From Planctomycetota bacterium (GTDB taxonomy: Bacteria; Planctomycetota; J058; JAJDCQ01), in NCBI GenBank assembly GCA_029260755.1, contig JAJDCQ010000105.1:62001-126000 (forward strand): a stretch of 64,000 nt of DNA, written 5' to 3'. The notes under the pieces are model-generated. The model searched no databases and had not been told where the DNA came from. It worked only from the letters and a program-made list of their open reading frames with translations. Position numbers and translations under genes: made by a program. Positions 11,423-21,835 of the stretch are shown here, in pieces. Each line of letters begins with the position of its first letter. The first letter of the stretch is position 1.

Positions 11423-12361
11423 TCAGTCGTCCCGGCGTCGTCGGACCAGACGGCCCTTCTTCTTTCGCTCGCGCCGCTCGCCAGCCACGACCATCTTCTG
11501 CTCGAGACGGGCGCGCTGGGCGTTGTAGAAGTCGCGCAGGAAGTCCTCGGGGTCGACCTCGCGCCGCTTCGAATCCCACGCGATCTTCCGCATGATCTTG
11601 TCGGCGACGACCTGGAGCGACTCCCTCCGCTCCGGCCCGCGGCGCCGGAGGACGTCCTCGAGCACCTGCAGCTCGAAGACGCCGTACATGTCGAGCTGCT
11701 TCTCGCTGAACTCGAAGCGAGCCTTGCGCTTCTCGGCGCTCCGGGCGAGGTCGGGCATCAGGACCGGCTTCGGCGACCGCACGACGATCGTGCCTGCGAT
11801 CAGGTCTCCGACCCGCAGGCGGTCCCGGTTGAAGAGCGGCATGAACGCGAACACGACCAGCCAGCCGCCGGCCAGCAGCTGAAGCCACCACGCGCCCCCC
11901 TCGCCCCAGAGCGCCGAGGGATAGACCACGGCGATGAGCGGCAGGAAGAGCTCGAGCTCGCGTGTCAGGTTCCGGGCGAAGACCGCCTGTCCGCGGAGCG
12001 GACCCCCGTGGCTGTCGATCACGCGCAGGCCGAGGAGGCGCTTCCCCGGCGTCGCCCCCTGCCATCGGAGCTCGAAGCCTACGAAGAAGAAGTGGCGGAA
12101 CAGAAAGAAGAGAAAGATGAACGCGGCGAGGACGAAGTTCTCCCCCCAGCCGGCCGTCGCCGCCACGCCGGTGCAGACGCACGGGATGATCACGAACAGG
12201 ATCGTCATCAGGATGATGACCGCATCCATGATGAACGCGACCGCCCGTTCGCCCGCCGGCGCCACCTTGAACCGAAGCGGGATGCCCTCCGGCGTGACGA
12301 TCGTCCGCTCCCGCCCGCGCTCGCGTTCGCGCTCCGCCTCGTAGGCGCTCTTCTTCGCCAT
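11423..12361 (-). CDS. RDD-family membrane protein
   Basis: The 312-residue protein begins with an Arg/Glu-rich cytoplasmic segment. The RDD domain follows (~35-190) with three to four TM helices (e.g. FIMDAVIILMTILFVIIP and FVLAAFIFLFFLFRHFFFV), the typical loop RWQGATPGKRLLGLRVID, and a final LRVGDLIAGTIVV. The C-terminal ~110 residues are charged and probably helical. RDD proteins of this kind often sit beside SpoIIM, MoxR and DUF58 genes; their molecular role is not settled. The start ATG at 12361 is 3 nt after the stop of the SpoIIM-like gene, so it belongs to that operon. Confidence 0.88.
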   Translation of the reverse strand: MAKKSAYEAERERERGRERTIVTPEGIPLRFKVAPAGERAVAFIMDAVIILMTILFVIIPCVCTGVAATAGWGENFVLAAFIFLFFLFRHFFFVGFELRWQGATPGKRLLGLRVIDSHGGPLRGQAVFARNLTRELELFLPLIAVVYPSALWGEGGAWWLQLLAGGWLVVFAFMPLFNRDRLRVGDLIAGTIVVRSPKPVLMPDLARSAEKRKARFEFSEKQLDMYGVFELQVLEDVLRRRGPERRESLQVVADKIMRKIAWDSKRREVDPEDFLRDFYNAQRARLEQKMVVAGERRERKKKGRLVRRRRDD

Positions 12362-12364
12362 CGC

Positions 12365-13399
12365 CTACCCCTCGTCCCCCGGGTCGACCGCCTGCTCAGC
12401 GCGGGCGCCCCGTCCGACGAGCCCGAAGTAGACGATCCACCAGACCCCGGTCGCGGTGGCCATCGCGTAACGCAGGGTCAGATCCTTCACGACCTGACGG
12501 AAGATGCCTTCGATCAGCCCGGCGATGAAGAAGAGGATCACCGCGCCGAGGACGATGACCGCCGCCTCCCGTCCCCGCAGCGCGAGGTTCTCGAGGCGGG
12601 TGTGACGCCCCGGCAGAAGCAGGCTCTCGGCCAGGACGAGGCCCGCTCCCCCGCAGAGAACGACCGCGAGGAGCTCGGTGACCCCGTGAGGCAGGAGCCA
12701 CGCCCACAGCTCGACGGACAGGCCTCGGTCGTGATAGAGCGCGGCGAACGCGCCGAGCACCGTCCCGTTGTAGAAGATCAAGAGCACACACGGGATCCCC
12801 GCGGCGAAGCCGAGGCAGAACGCCATGATCCCGATGCGAGCGTTGTGATCGAACAGCGACATCGCGAAGAGAAGCAGCTCATCCCCGGCCGTCCCGGGAT
12901 CGTAGAGCGGCTCGCGGAGCTCCTCGGTCGACGCCGCCGGGTCCCGTCCTTGCGCCATCGCATCCGGCACGAACGCGTAGTAGTTGTCGATGTCCCACGC
13001 GGTCATCGCGAAGCCGGTGACCCCGCCGAGGATCAGGACGAGGCCCGAGATCGCCATCTGCCAGCGGAACCGCCGGAACGTCTGGGGGAACTTCACCGCG
13101 AAGAACTCGGCGATCGTCTCGAGCGGGTGCCGCTTCGTCCCGTAGACGGCGAAGTAGGCGCGACTGCAGAGCCCCTCGAGGTAGTCCAGGAGCGCCCGGT
13201 CGAGCGAGATCGCCCGGGCGACCGACAGGGCCGACAGGGTCGCCCGGTAGAGGGCCGGCAGGCGGGTCAGCTCGGCCGCCGAGAGGTTCTTGATCCCGCT
13301 CTTCTCGACCCGGTCGACGAGGCGCTCCAGCTCCCGCCAGGTCTTTTCGCGCTCGCGTCGGAACTCGTAGCTGCGGAGGACGAACTTTCGCGTGGCCAT
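12365..13399 (-). CDS. SpoIIM-family (stage II sporulation protein M-like) membrane protein
   Basis: The 344-residue protein has a soluble helical N-terminus (MATRKFVLRSYEFRRE...) followed by about five to six TM helices. The second half carries the SpoIIM-family features: FDHNARIGIMAFCLGFAAGIP, then FYNGTVLGAFAALYHDRG and LPHGVTELLAVVLCGGAGL. In Firmicutes SpoIIM recruits peptidoglycan hydrolases. In operons with MoxR, DUF58 and RDD its role is undefined, and no sporulation is implied. Its ATG at 13399 overlaps the last base of the DUF58 stop codon, so translation is coupled. Confidence 0.88.
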   Translation of the reverse strand: MATRKFVLRSYEFRREREKTWRELERLVDRVEKSGIKNLSAAELTRLPALYRATLSALSVARAISLDRALLDYLEGLCSRAYFAVYGTKRHPLETIAEFFAVKFPQTFRRFRWQMAISGLVLILGGVTGFAMTAWDIDNYYAFVPDAMAQGRDPAASTEELREPLYDPGTAGDELLLFAMSLFDHNARIGIMAFCLGFAAGIPCVLLIFYNGTVLGAFAALYHDRGLSVELWAWLLPHGVTELLAVVLCGGAGLVLAESLLLPGRHTRLENLALRGREAAVIVLGAVILFFIAGLIEGIFRQVVKDLTLRYAMATATGVWWIVYFGLVGRGARAEQAVDPGDEG

Positions 13400-14714
13400 C
13401 AGACGAGCTCGCGACGCTTGATGTCGAGGTAGCTGTTGATGAGCTGACTCGAGATCCGCTCGGGGATCGCGTCGATGCAGTGCACGCCAGACCGCTGGAG
13501 CCGCTTGAGGACGACGTCACGCTCGCGGATGAGGTCGTTGGCGACGGCCGCGCGGTGGAGCGCCCCCGCCGTCGACGGGATCGCGTCGGCGATCCCGTCG
13601 AGGTTCGGATCGCGCAGCGTCACGAAGACGACGACGTGGCGACGCGCGAGCCGGTCGAGGTTCTCGATCATCAGCTCCGCGCTGACCGTGTCCACGAAGT
13701 CGGTCAGCACGATCACGAGGGACCGCCGCCGGAGCCGGGTCGAGAGCTCGGCGATGCCTAGGGTGAAGTTCGTCTCGTTCTGGCTGTACTCGAGCTCGGC
13801 CGTCCGCGCCTGCACCGCGTGCATCGCCTGGACGCCGCCCCGGGGCTCGACGAAGAGGCGCGCCTTCTCGTCGAAGGCGAAGAGGCCGACCCGATCGCCC
13901 GACTTGAGGCAGACGAAGCCCAGGAGCAGCCCGGCGTTGATCGCGTGATCGAGCTTCGGCAGCGCCGCGATTGGCTCGCTCATGAGATGCCCGGTGTCGA
14001 GCGCGAGGACGACCTGGTGGTTACGCTCCGCCCGGAACTCGCGGACGAGCAGCTTGCAATGGCGCGCGCTCGCCTTCCAGTCGATCGAGCGATGATCGAG
14101 CCCGGGGACGTACTCGCGCAGGCTCTCGAACTCGCTCCCGTCGCCGATGTGCTTCTCGACCTTGAGGCCGACCTGCTGCTCCCGGCTCCCGAAGAACCGC
14201 AGCGCCGTCGCCTTCACCGCCTTCGTGTCGGGGACGACAGCGACCGCCTCGTCGACCGCTATGGTGTGCGTCCGCGAGATCAGGCCGAGCGGGCCGGGCC
14301 AACGAAGCCACACCGCGTGGACATCGGCCATCCCGCGACGCTTCGGAACGAGCGCGACCCGATGAACCGCCTCCTCCCGTCCCGTCACGACGACGCGGCC
14401 CGGCGGCTGCGCCTCGAGCTCGAGGTCGAGGTCCGCGAGCACCTCCACCGGCAACCTCAGCCGCAGGCCCGGCGCCGCCAGGCGCACGACCGCCGCCGCG
14501 TCCCCGCCCATGTAGAGCAGGTCGGGGACGTCGACCGAAACATCGAGGCGCTTCGCCGGAAGGACCAGGATCAGGTCGGCCAGGGTCGCCGCGACCGCCA
14601 CCAGCACGACGCCGAGCCACAGCGTCCACAGCGACTCATCCATGATCGCCGGGAACAGGGCAACCGGCAGCCCGACGAGGGCGACGAGGCCGAGGCGACG
14701 GGTCGGTCGCAGCC

Positions 14715-14718
<4 letters not shown>
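13399..14718 (-). CDS. DUF58 / von Willebrand A-like protein
   Basis: The 439-residue protein starts at ATG 14718, overlapping the MoxR stop in an ATGA junction; a longer in-frame extension is low-quality sequence inside moxR. Two TM helices near the N-terminus (about 10-50) are followed by a β-rich segment. The DUF58 signature DHRSIDWKASARHCKLLVREF follows, then a vWA-like fold with LALDTGHLMS and VIVLTDFVD. DUF58 proteins work with MoxR AAA ATPases, probably as metal-binding adaptors that direct the chaperone-like ATPase to a client. The client here may be one of the operon's membrane proteins. Confidence 0.92.
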
Positions 14719-15660
<942 letters not shown>

Positions 15661-15671
<11 letters not shown>

Positions 15672-17061
15672 CGAGCATCTCCCGTTTCCAGCGATGGACG
15701 CGGACGGCAGCGGCCACCACGTGGGCGCCCCGGCCGCGACTGCGACTGACCGATGAGATCTCCGACTCGAGCGACCGGATCCCGACGCTCACCCCGCGCC
15801 CCTTGCCGACACGATCGAGCCAGTCGCGCAGCTCGGCGCTCGAGAGGCTCTTCGGCGCGTGGAGCCCACCGGCTACCTCACGCACCGCCGCCCGGAAGTA
15901 GCGACCGAGGATGTGGAGTCCGTGCCCTCCGGTGCGGAGGAGTTCGCCCGTGTTCTCGATCAACACCTGCTTGCCCGGCTCGATCGGCGGCGGCACCGGC
16001 AGCGGGCTGCCGAACCGTCCCGCGCCCGCCCAGAGGAACAGGCACAGGGTCGCCGCGAGATGGATCAACAGGAGCACGAGGGGGAACTCGAACAGCGCCC
16101 GGAAGAAGCTCTGCGGCGCCGCGAACCCGTGATCGTGGAGCGTCTCGTCGATGATGATCGGCTCGCCCTCGTCGTGAGCGAGACGAACCACGTCGATCGC
16201 GACGGCCGCGTTGTCCGCCTTCTCCAGCCCGTGGTTGTTGAGCAGGTCGGGGTCGGACAGGACGAGGAAGCGATCCTCGCCGCCCTCGGGACCGAGGACC
16301 TCACCGAGGAGGATCCCGTCGGCGTACGCGATCAGGGGCCGCAGCGACGAGGAGACGACGAGCTGCGGGCGAGTGACCTCGATCCTCGAGGGCGGCGTTC
16401 GGGCGGCGCCCGCGAGGTCGCGGAAGGTGATCGGCGCGCCGATCTCGCCCTCGGGACGAACGACCCGGGCGTCCGGAAGCCCCGCGTGCTCGAGCGCCTC
16501 GTGCGCCCTCGCCTCGTCGATCAGGTCGACCGACGCGAGCCAGCCCTTCGCCTCGGGGTGACTGTGCCCGCTCCACTTCGGAAGGACGATCAGGACATCG
16601 CCGGCGCGATCGAGCATTCGCTGATAGCGCTGACTCCGCTCGTCGTGCGCCCACCGTTCGAGATCTCGGTCCGGGATGCTCGGCTCGGCCACGATCAGGA
16701 ACGCGCTCTTCCCCGCGCGCCGCTCCGTCTCGTTCTGACTCACGAGGACGCTGAACTCGAGCTCGCGGAGCGTCTCGACGAACGCGTGATGGCCGATCGC
16801 GCTGCGGCTGAACGCGTCAGCCGCGACCGAGGGCTCCCCCTCGGGATCCGGGCCGACCGCCATCAGGAGCAGCGCGACGACGAGCGAGGTGACCGCGAAC
16901 ACGACGACGGCGATCCCGGTCCGCCGCGAGAACGGCTGACTGCCCGCCTTCGGCGCGACCACCGCGACGGGAGACCCGTCCTCGCCTTCCTCACCGTCGT
17001 CGTCCTCGCCCTCGAGCTCGACCGCGTCGGCCTCGAGCTCGGCCTCGTCGCGCTCGCTCAC
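15661..17061 (-). CDS. DUF4350-type membrane protein
   Basis: The 466-residue protein starts at the GTG at 17061, overlapping the upstream stop as GTGA; 20 further in-frame codons to 17121 would lie inside the DUF4129 gene and are less likely. It has an acidic N-terminus (AELEADAVELEGEDDDGEE) and a TM helix at about 50-72. An extracytoplasmic domain with the DUF4350 pattern (STS-like LRELEFSVLVSQNE, FLIVAEPSIPD, LVVSSSLRPLIAYADG) follows, then a second TM helix (EFPLVLLLIHLAATLCLFLW). A basic C-terminal cytoplasmic region completes it. Such proteins are regular members of MoxR-DUF58-DUF4129 clusters. Its biochemical role is unknown. Confidence 0.85.
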
Positions 17062-17945
17062 GACGCGGCCCGTCCGACGATCGCCAGGACCCCGTCGACA
17101 TGCTCGTACCGAGCGAGGCACCGCCGGTAGTCGGGCTCCTGGACCGGACGCCCGCCGAACAGGCTCACCTCGACGGCCTCGACCAGGTCGGCGACGCCCG
17201 AGCGGGCCTCCTCGGGGATCGAGACCTTCGCGACGAACTCGCGGCTCGTGAACGATGCGGGCGGCGGCTCCGCCTGCTTCGAGGCCAGGCCGCGCAGCGT
17301 TCGGAGGAGGAGGGCGTGGACGGCGCCGGCGTAGTCGCCCTCGGCCGCGAGCTCCTCGTAGTCGGTCGAGCCGCGGAGGAACGCCGGCAGCGGCGCCTCG
17401 CCCGCGACCTTCGGCGCGGTCGGCGCGCCGCCAGCGGCGACCTCGACATCGCGCTGCCAGCCGAGAACCCAGCGCGCGATCACCACGATCACGAACGTGA
17501 TGACGAGGACGACGATGATCCAGAAGAACACCTGGAACAACGCCCCCATCCCGCTCAGATCGAGACTCCCGCCTCCGCTCGAGTAGGACGGCGGCGGGGG
17601 CGGCGTCCCTCCGCCGGAGCCCGGCGTCGCGGGGCGGCCTCCGCGCGGCCGACCGCCGCCTCCGCCGCCGCCCCGGGCGCCTCCGCCACCGGATGCGCCG
17701 CCGCCGCTCGAGCCGGAGCCTCCCCCCGACTCGCTCCCTCCCGACGAGGGGTCGCCGCCGTTTCCTCCGCCGCTCGGGTCGCCGGCCTCGCCTCCGCCCC
17801 CGCCCCCGCTCGGATCGCCGGCGTAGGGGAGGCTCCGCTGATAGACCTCGCGCTGATAGACCTCGCGAACGGCCTCGTCCGCCCCCGCGGTCTGGGGGAG
17901 GAACACGACGATGACGGCGGCGGCGATGGCGGAGCCGAGCTCCAT
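17058..17945 (-). CDS. DUF4129-type exported membrane protein, Gly-rich linker
   Basis: The 295-residue protein starts at ATG 17945 with a signal peptide (MELGSAIAAAVIVVFLPQTAGADEA). A short tandem repeat, REVYQREVYQR, comes next, then a ~90-residue Gly/Ser/Pro linker, a TM helix (VFFWIIVVLVITFVIVVIARWVL) and a cytoplasmic DUF4129-like domain. That domain has EGDYAGAVHALLLRTLRGLA and SREFVAKV, then RYEHVDGVLAIVG. The start is chosen because the upstream in-frame codons give only Arg-rich sequence. It is the first gene of the minus-strand operon that runs through DUF4350, MoxR, DUF58, SpoIIM and RDD to pheA. The long Gly-rich stretch is probably a flexible spacer across the envelope. Confidence 0.82.
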   Translation of the reverse strand: MELGSAIAAAVIVVFLPQTAGADEAVREVYQREVYQRSLPYAGDPSGGGGGGEAGDPSGGGNGGDPSSGGSESGGGSGSSGGGASGGGGARGGGGGGGRPRGGRPATPGSGGGTPPPPPSYSSGGGSLDLSGMGALFQVFFWIIVVLVITFVIVVIARWVLGWQRDVEVAAGGAPTAPKVAGEAPLPAFLRGSTDYEELAAEGDYAGAVHALLLRTLRGLASKQAEPPPASFTSREFVAKVSIPEEARSGVADLVEAVEVSLFGGRPVQEPDYRRCLARYEHVDGVLAIVGRAAS

Positions 17946-18200
17946 GCGCGCTCTTCGGGCAGGGGGTTCTTGCGACCGTCGCCTTGGACGCGACCGCTCG
18001 AGCGTGTCCGGTATATCAGGCCACCTCGGGCGGGGCAAACCGCGCCGAAGCCGCGACGCGATCGGTGAATGCAACCGCCGCGCTCGGCGTCACCGACTCC
18101 CGCGCCGGGTCCGTTGCGCCGGCGCGCGCCCCGGTGCCAGACTACACCTTCCGCCCGTCGCTTCGCTGCGCCGCGTCGCCATCGAACAGGAAGGAAGATC

Positions 18201-18944
18201 GTGCTCAAGCCCCTCCTCCGCCAGACCTCCCCGGCTCTCCTCGTCACGGCCCTCGGCCTGTCCCTGGCCCTGGTCTTCGGCGTCGTCGGCTCCCCGGCGA
18301 CCGCCTCCCCCGCCGACGACGAGGGCGCCGACGGGAAGAAGTCCACGACCGATGACGCCGGCGGCGACGAGGTCGACGCGCTCATCCAGGCGGCTCGCGA
18401 CGCGTACGCCGCCGGCGATGCGCAGGGGGCCGTCGCGAAGCTCCAGGAGGCGATCGGGCGCATCCAACGGGAGCACGAGAAGGGGCTGGTCGCGTTCTGC
18501 CCGGACGCGCCCGAGGGCTGGGACGCGAAGGAGCCGAAGTCACAGTCCGGCTCGCACGGTAGCGGCGAGGCGCACTTCCAGTGGACGGCGGTGGAGCGCC
18601 GCTACCAGAAGCAGGACGCCAAGGGCTCCTGGATCGACATCACGATCACGAACTCGCCTCAGATCGTCGCCGGGCCCCGCGCGATGCTGAAGATGTTCGA
18701 GAACGAAGCCTACCTCAAGATGATGACGGCGAACGACCCGAACAAGACCTACGCCAAGCTCGACCGGGCCGGGTGGGCGGGCTGGACGATCACCGACACC
18801 AAGCGCGACAGCGCGGAGCTGTTCGCGATCGGCGACGTGATCCTCGTCCAGATCAAGGCGCGCGGCGCCGGCTCGAAGGACGCCGTCACCGCCCTCGCCG
18901 ACTCCGTTCGGTGGGCCGAGCTCAAGGAGCTCGACACGAAGTAA
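18201..18944 (+). CDS. Exported protein of unknown function
   Basis: The 247-residue protein starts at GTG 18201, preceded by AGGAAGGAAG, one of the best ribosome-binding sites in the window. The in-frame ATG at 18069 has no such site and gives unlikely sequence. A signal peptide (LKPLLRQTSPALLVTALGLS, cleavage near ATA-SP at ~34) is followed by an acidic spacer, a helix with DALIQAARDAYAAGDAQGAV, and a ~150-residue α/β domain. That domain contains FCPDAPEGW, TITNSPQIV and GWTITDTKRDSAELFAIGDVILV, reminiscent of exported lipoprotein-like domains that bind small ligands. No family is recognised. It diverges from the DUF4129 operon and converges on marR, with a small GC stem (18948-18971) between the stops. 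Confidence 0.72.
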   Translation: MLKPLLRQTSPALLVTALGLSLALVFGVVGSPATASPADDEGADGKKSTTDDAGGDEVDALIQAARDAYAAGDAQGAVAKLQEAIGRIQREHEKGLVAFCPDAPEGWDAKEPKSQSGSHGSGEAHFQWTAVERRYQKQDAKGSWIDITITNSPQIVAGPRAMLKMFENEAYLKMMTANDPNKTYAKLDRAGWAGWTITDTKRDSAELFAIGDVILVQIKARGAGSKDAVTALADSVRWAELKELDTK

Positions 18945-18971
18945 CGGGCCGCCAGAGGACCGCCGGGCGGC

Positions 18972-19502
18972 TCAGCCCCCGCGCGTGCGGCGGCGCTGCG
19001 GGTCGCCGCCGACCTCCTCGAGGGCCGACGCGTTCTCCGAGCGAGTCGCGCCGAGCATCTTCTCCATCAGGGCGGCCGCCTGCCCGATCGTCTCGACCTC
19101 GGTCGGATCGAGGGTGGAGAACATGCCTGCGATGGCGTCGATCCGCCGCTTGCGCGCGCGCGAGACGATGCCCTCGCCTTTCTTGGTCGCCCGGACGCGC
19201 GTGACCCGGCCGTCGTGCTCGTCAGCGAAGCGCTCGACGTAGCCGTCGTCCTCGAGACCCCGGACGAGCCCGGTCATCGTCGGCGGCTTCACCCGCTCGA
19301 TCGACGCCAGCTCCCCGAGCGTTCGCGGCCCCCCGCCGAAGACGAGGACGCTCAGGACCGAGAGCCGCGCCGGGCTGAGCTCGGTGACGTCGTCGTCGAC
19401 GCGTCGGACGCGGCGGAGGAGCCACAGCGAGGCGGTGTGGATGCGATCGGCGATCTCACTCTCCTCCTTGCGACGTCCTTGATCCCTTTTGGTCGTTGAC
19501 AT
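18972..19502 (-). CDS. MarR-family transcriptional regulator
   Basis: The 176-residue protein has a MarR winged-helix fold: helices ADRIHTASLWLLRRVRRV and LSPARLSVLSVLVFG, recognition-helix region TLGELASIERVKPPTMTGLV, and wing RFADEHDGRVTRVRATKKG with the usual D-x-R. It ends in a dimerisation helix. ATG 19502 is taken over the in-frame GTG at 19514 because GGCGGG precedes it at a good distance. It is divergent from the lipase-like gene at 19689, and its own promoter overlaps a perfect palindrome, so autorepression and possibly control of the lipase are likely. The ligand cannot be inferred. Confidence 0.9.
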   Translation of the reverse strand: MSTTKRDQGRRKEESEIADRIHTASLWLLRRVRRVDDDVTELSPARLSVLSVLVFGGGPRTLGELASIERVKPPTMTGLVRGLEDDGYVERFADEHDGRVTRVRATKKGEGIVSRARKRRIDAIAGMFSTLDPTEVETIGQAAALMEKMLGATRSENASALEEVGGDPQRRRTRGG

Positions 19503-19519
19503 CGATCCCGCCACTCAAT

Positions 19520-19548
19520 AGCTTAGTTAGCCTAACTAACTGAGTCAA
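19520..19548 (-). promoter_or_regulatory. Candidate σ70-type promoter of marR
   Basis: On the minus strand TTGACT (19548-19543) is separated by exactly 17 nt from TAAGCT (19525-19520), 18 nt before the marR ATG. The -35 matches 5 of 6 consensus bases; the -10 is weak. The MarR palindrome occupies the spacer, which supports the assignment. Confidence 0.5.
19523..19539. promoter_or_regulatory. MarR operator, 17-bp perfect palindrome
   Basis: TTAGTTAGCCTAACTAA is an 8-bp perfect inverted repeat with one central base. Length and AT-rich TTAG...CTAA half sites are typical of MarR-family operators. It lies between the -35 and -10 of the marR promoter and about 150 bp upstream of the divergent lipase-like gene. 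Binding there would block RNA polymerase. I infer it is the operator for the adjacent MarR protein. Confidence 0.72.
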
Positions 19549-19688
19549 GTCGGGGCGCATTCTAGCAGACGGGCGCCCCGTCATCCGCAACGAGCCGGAT
19601 TTTAGGGAGTTGGGGGGCTCGAGATCGCTCGCGCAGAGGGCGCGACGGTCACTCCCGCCGAGCAGAGCGGGAGACAAGGGAGACAACC

Positions 19689-20705
19689 ATGACGTTCGCG
19701 CGCCCGTTCGGGGCGGCCGCTCGTCGGTCGCACCGGGTCATCGGCCCGTGGCTGGTGGTCCTGCTCGTCGTGCCATTGATGATCGCGGGGTGCTCCGATG
19801 GGGGGCGCCGGCGGTCCCCACCGGCGTCGGTGGGAGCGGGGGGCACGGCGAGCGGGTCCGTCACCACACCGGGCGCCGGGCCGGGTGGGGGCGGCGGCGG
19901 GGCCGGTTCGCCGCCCCCGCCGCCACCTCCCCCGACATCGCCTCCACCGCCGCCGCCCGCGGCGAACGGCGTCCCGCGCTGGCCGGTCGTCCTCGTCCGA
20001 GGGGCCCACGCGATCCGGCTCCGCGGTGTGCCAGCCCACCTCCAGGCGATGGGCGTCACCGTCCTCGACACCACGACCTCGCCGTTCCAGACGATCGACC
20101 ACCGCAAGCACGAGCTGGCCGATCAGATCCTGAGCGCGTTCCCCGATCCGGCCACCAAGGTCAACCTGGTCGCCCAGAGCATGGGCGGGATCGACTCGCG
20201 CGCCTTCATCGCGATGCCCGGGATGGCCGAACGCGTCGCCACGCTGACGACGGTGAGCACACCCCACCGCGGCACGCCGATCGCCGACGCGGCGGTCGGC
20301 CTCATCCCCGCGAACGTGCAGGCGGCGATCGACACCTTCATGAACGTGCTCGGGATGGACTGGAACCAGGTCAACGACCTGAGCGTGGCCCACATGACTC
20401 AGGTCTTCAACCCAGCCCACCCCGACGACCCGCGGATCGAGTATCGAAGCTGGGCCGGGCGGTCCGACCCGCTCAACCAGACCGGCGCGCGGACATCCGC
20501 CGCGCTCTGGCCGAGCTGGTTCATCGTCGCGGGCCCCGAGGGCGACAACGACGGCGTCGTCTCGGTCGCGTCCGCCCGCTGGGGCACGTTCGAAGGGACG
20601 ATCCCGACCGATCACCTCGGCGAGGTCGGCGACGGAACGACCGGCTTCGATCACCTCTCGTTCTACGAGGGGATCGTCCGCGACCTGGCGGCGCGCGGCC
20701 ACTGA
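19689..20705 (+). CDS. Lipase-like α/β-hydrolase lipoprotein
   Basis: The 338-residue protein has a lipoprotein signal with lipobox IAGC (Cys35), then a long Gly-rich and Pro-rich tether (about 40-95) and an α/β-hydrolase domain. The nucleophile elbow is VAQSMGG with Ser164. The likely acid is D288 in GDNDGVVSV, and the histidine is H322 in FDHLSFYEG. VSTPHRGTPIAD after the strand is typical of bacterial triacylglycerol lipases such as the LipA/Burkholderia group. It would hydrolyse esters or lipids while tethered to the outside. The ATG follows GGGAGA. It is divergent from marR, so it may belong to that regulator's regulon. It converges with the DUF2330 pair. Confidence 0.85.
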   Translation: MTFARPFGAAARRSHRVIGPWLVVLLVVPLMIAGCSDGGRRRSPPASVGAGGTASGSVTTPGAGPGGGGGGAGSPPPPPPPPTSPPPPPPAANGVPRWPVVLVRGAHAIRLRGVPAHLQAMGVTVLDTTTSPFQTIDHRKHELADQILSAFPDPATKVNLVAQSMGGIDSRAFIAMPGMAERVATLTTVSTPHRGTPIADAAVGLIPANVQAAIDTFMNVLGMDWNQVNDLSVAHMTQVFNPAHPDDPRIEYRSWAGRSDPLNQTGARTSAALWPSWFIVAGPEGDNDGVVSVASARWGTFEGTIPTDHLGEVGDGTTGFDHLSFYEGIVRDLAARGH

Positions 20706-20722
20706 GCCGCGCGCGCGATCGA

Positions 20723-21835
20723 TCAGTCGAAGGTCTTGGCCGGCGCGCTCGGCGGAGCGCGCCGCCGTCGCCTCAGGACCCACACCCCCGCGACGATCGC
20801 CAGGATCAACCCGACGAATCCCGCGATCAGGTCGACCGGGACCCAGACCTTCTCGACCTCCACGGGGACGTGGTCCGACTGATCGGACGGCTCGATGATC
20901 CAGAGCTCGTCGTTGGCGGGGCGACCCCACGCATCGTCGAGCACGACGGTGAGGCGCGGCTCGTCCGAGAGCGTCCCCGCAGGCACGACCTCCGCGAGAA
21001 GGTCCGCGAGGCCGGGGAGAGCGCCGCTGTATCCGACGCCCCGCCGGGCCGACTCGGCCGACGCCCAGATGCCTTCATCCCACTCGTCGCGGCTGCCGGC
21101 GACGTGGTACCGCTTCGCGCCGACCAGCCAGAGTCGGAGCGGGCGCGCCCCCTCGCTCTGCCCCTCGGGCTCCCGATAGGGAAAGAACGGTCGCCTCGTC
21201 GCGAACGACATCCGGACGGTCCCGGTCGCGACCTGACCTCCGGAGCGGCCGAGCTTGAACGCCGTGATGATCCAACCCTGCCGGACGTAGGCCTCGAGCC
21301 ATGCCTCGAGCGCGGGCGGGCGGGCGTAGCCGTGGACATCGAGCCACCGGGCGAGGGCGCCCGCGTCGTCCGCCTTCAGCACGGCCGCCTCGTATCCGGC
21401 GACCTGCTCGATCGAAAGGACGTTCACCGACGGCATCCCCGCCACGGCGCCACCGGCGGCGCCCCGAGAGGCCATCGGCGCCAGGCAGCAGCAGGCCAGC
21501 TGGAGCTCGAGCTCGCGCCGGATGATCGTCTGCGCCTCGGTGGCCGCGGCGATCTCCCCGAAGACCTCGCTCGAGACCTCGGCCAGCTCGGGCTGGGTCG
21601 GCGACGGCACGAGGAACCCGACGTCGGTCGCGTCGGTCTCGAACGCGGTCCGCCGGATGAAGTGCTCGACGCCCTTCGCGGCGTCCCAGACGATGATCGC
21701 CTCCTCGCTCACGGCCCGGACGGTGACGCCCGGCGGAGCGACGGAGGCGCACCCCTTCGCGGGGGTCGGCGCCGCGGCGGCGAGCGCGCCGGCGCCGAGG
21801 ACGAGGAGGGCGAGTCCGAGCGTCGCGCGAGTCAC
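20723..21835 (-). CDS. DUF2330 protein, copy 2 (membrane-anchored)
   Basis: The 370-residue protein starts at GTG 21835, overlapping the stop of its upstream paralogue as GTGA. A signal sequence (RATLGLALLVLGAGALAAAA) leads to the DUF2330 region with EEAIIVWDAAKGVEHFIRR, FETDATDVGFLVPSPTQP and QGWIITAFKL, then FFPYREPEGQ. A C-terminal TM helix (LIAGFVGLILAIVAGVWVL) with a basic cytoplasmic tail anchors it. A Cys-rich patch (LACCCLAP) replaces the single Cys-containing segment of the first copy. The function of DUF2330 is unknown. The sequence is clearly a duplicate of the upstream gene with about half the residues identical by eye in conserved blocks. Confidence 0.85.
   Translation of the reverse strand: MTRATLGLALLVLGAGALAAAAPTPAKGCASVAPPGVTVRAVSEEAIIVWDAAKGVEHFIRRTAFETDATDVGFLVPSPTQPELAEVSSEVFGEIAAATEAQTIIRRELELQLACCCLAPMASRGAAGGAVAGMPSVNVLSIEQVAGYEAAVLKADDAGALARWLDVHGYARPPALEAWLEAYVRQGWIITAFKLGRSGGQVATGTVRMSFATRRPFFPYREPEGQSEGARPLRLWLVGAKRYHVAGSRDEWDEGIWASAESARRGVGYSGALPGLADLLAEVVPAGTLSDEPRLTVVLDDAWGRPANDELWIIEPSDQSDHVPVEVEKVWVPVDLIAGFVGLILAIVAGVWVLRRRRRAPPSAPAKTFD

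Noticed and set aside
12365..13399. Sporulation gene
   Set aside because: SpoIIM-like proteins in MoxR/DUF58 operons occur in non-sporulating bacteria; no other sporulation gene is present.
11345..13432. 695-codon + strand frame opposite the RDD and SpoIIM genes
   Set aside because: Shadow of two recognisable membrane protein genes; no domain of its own.
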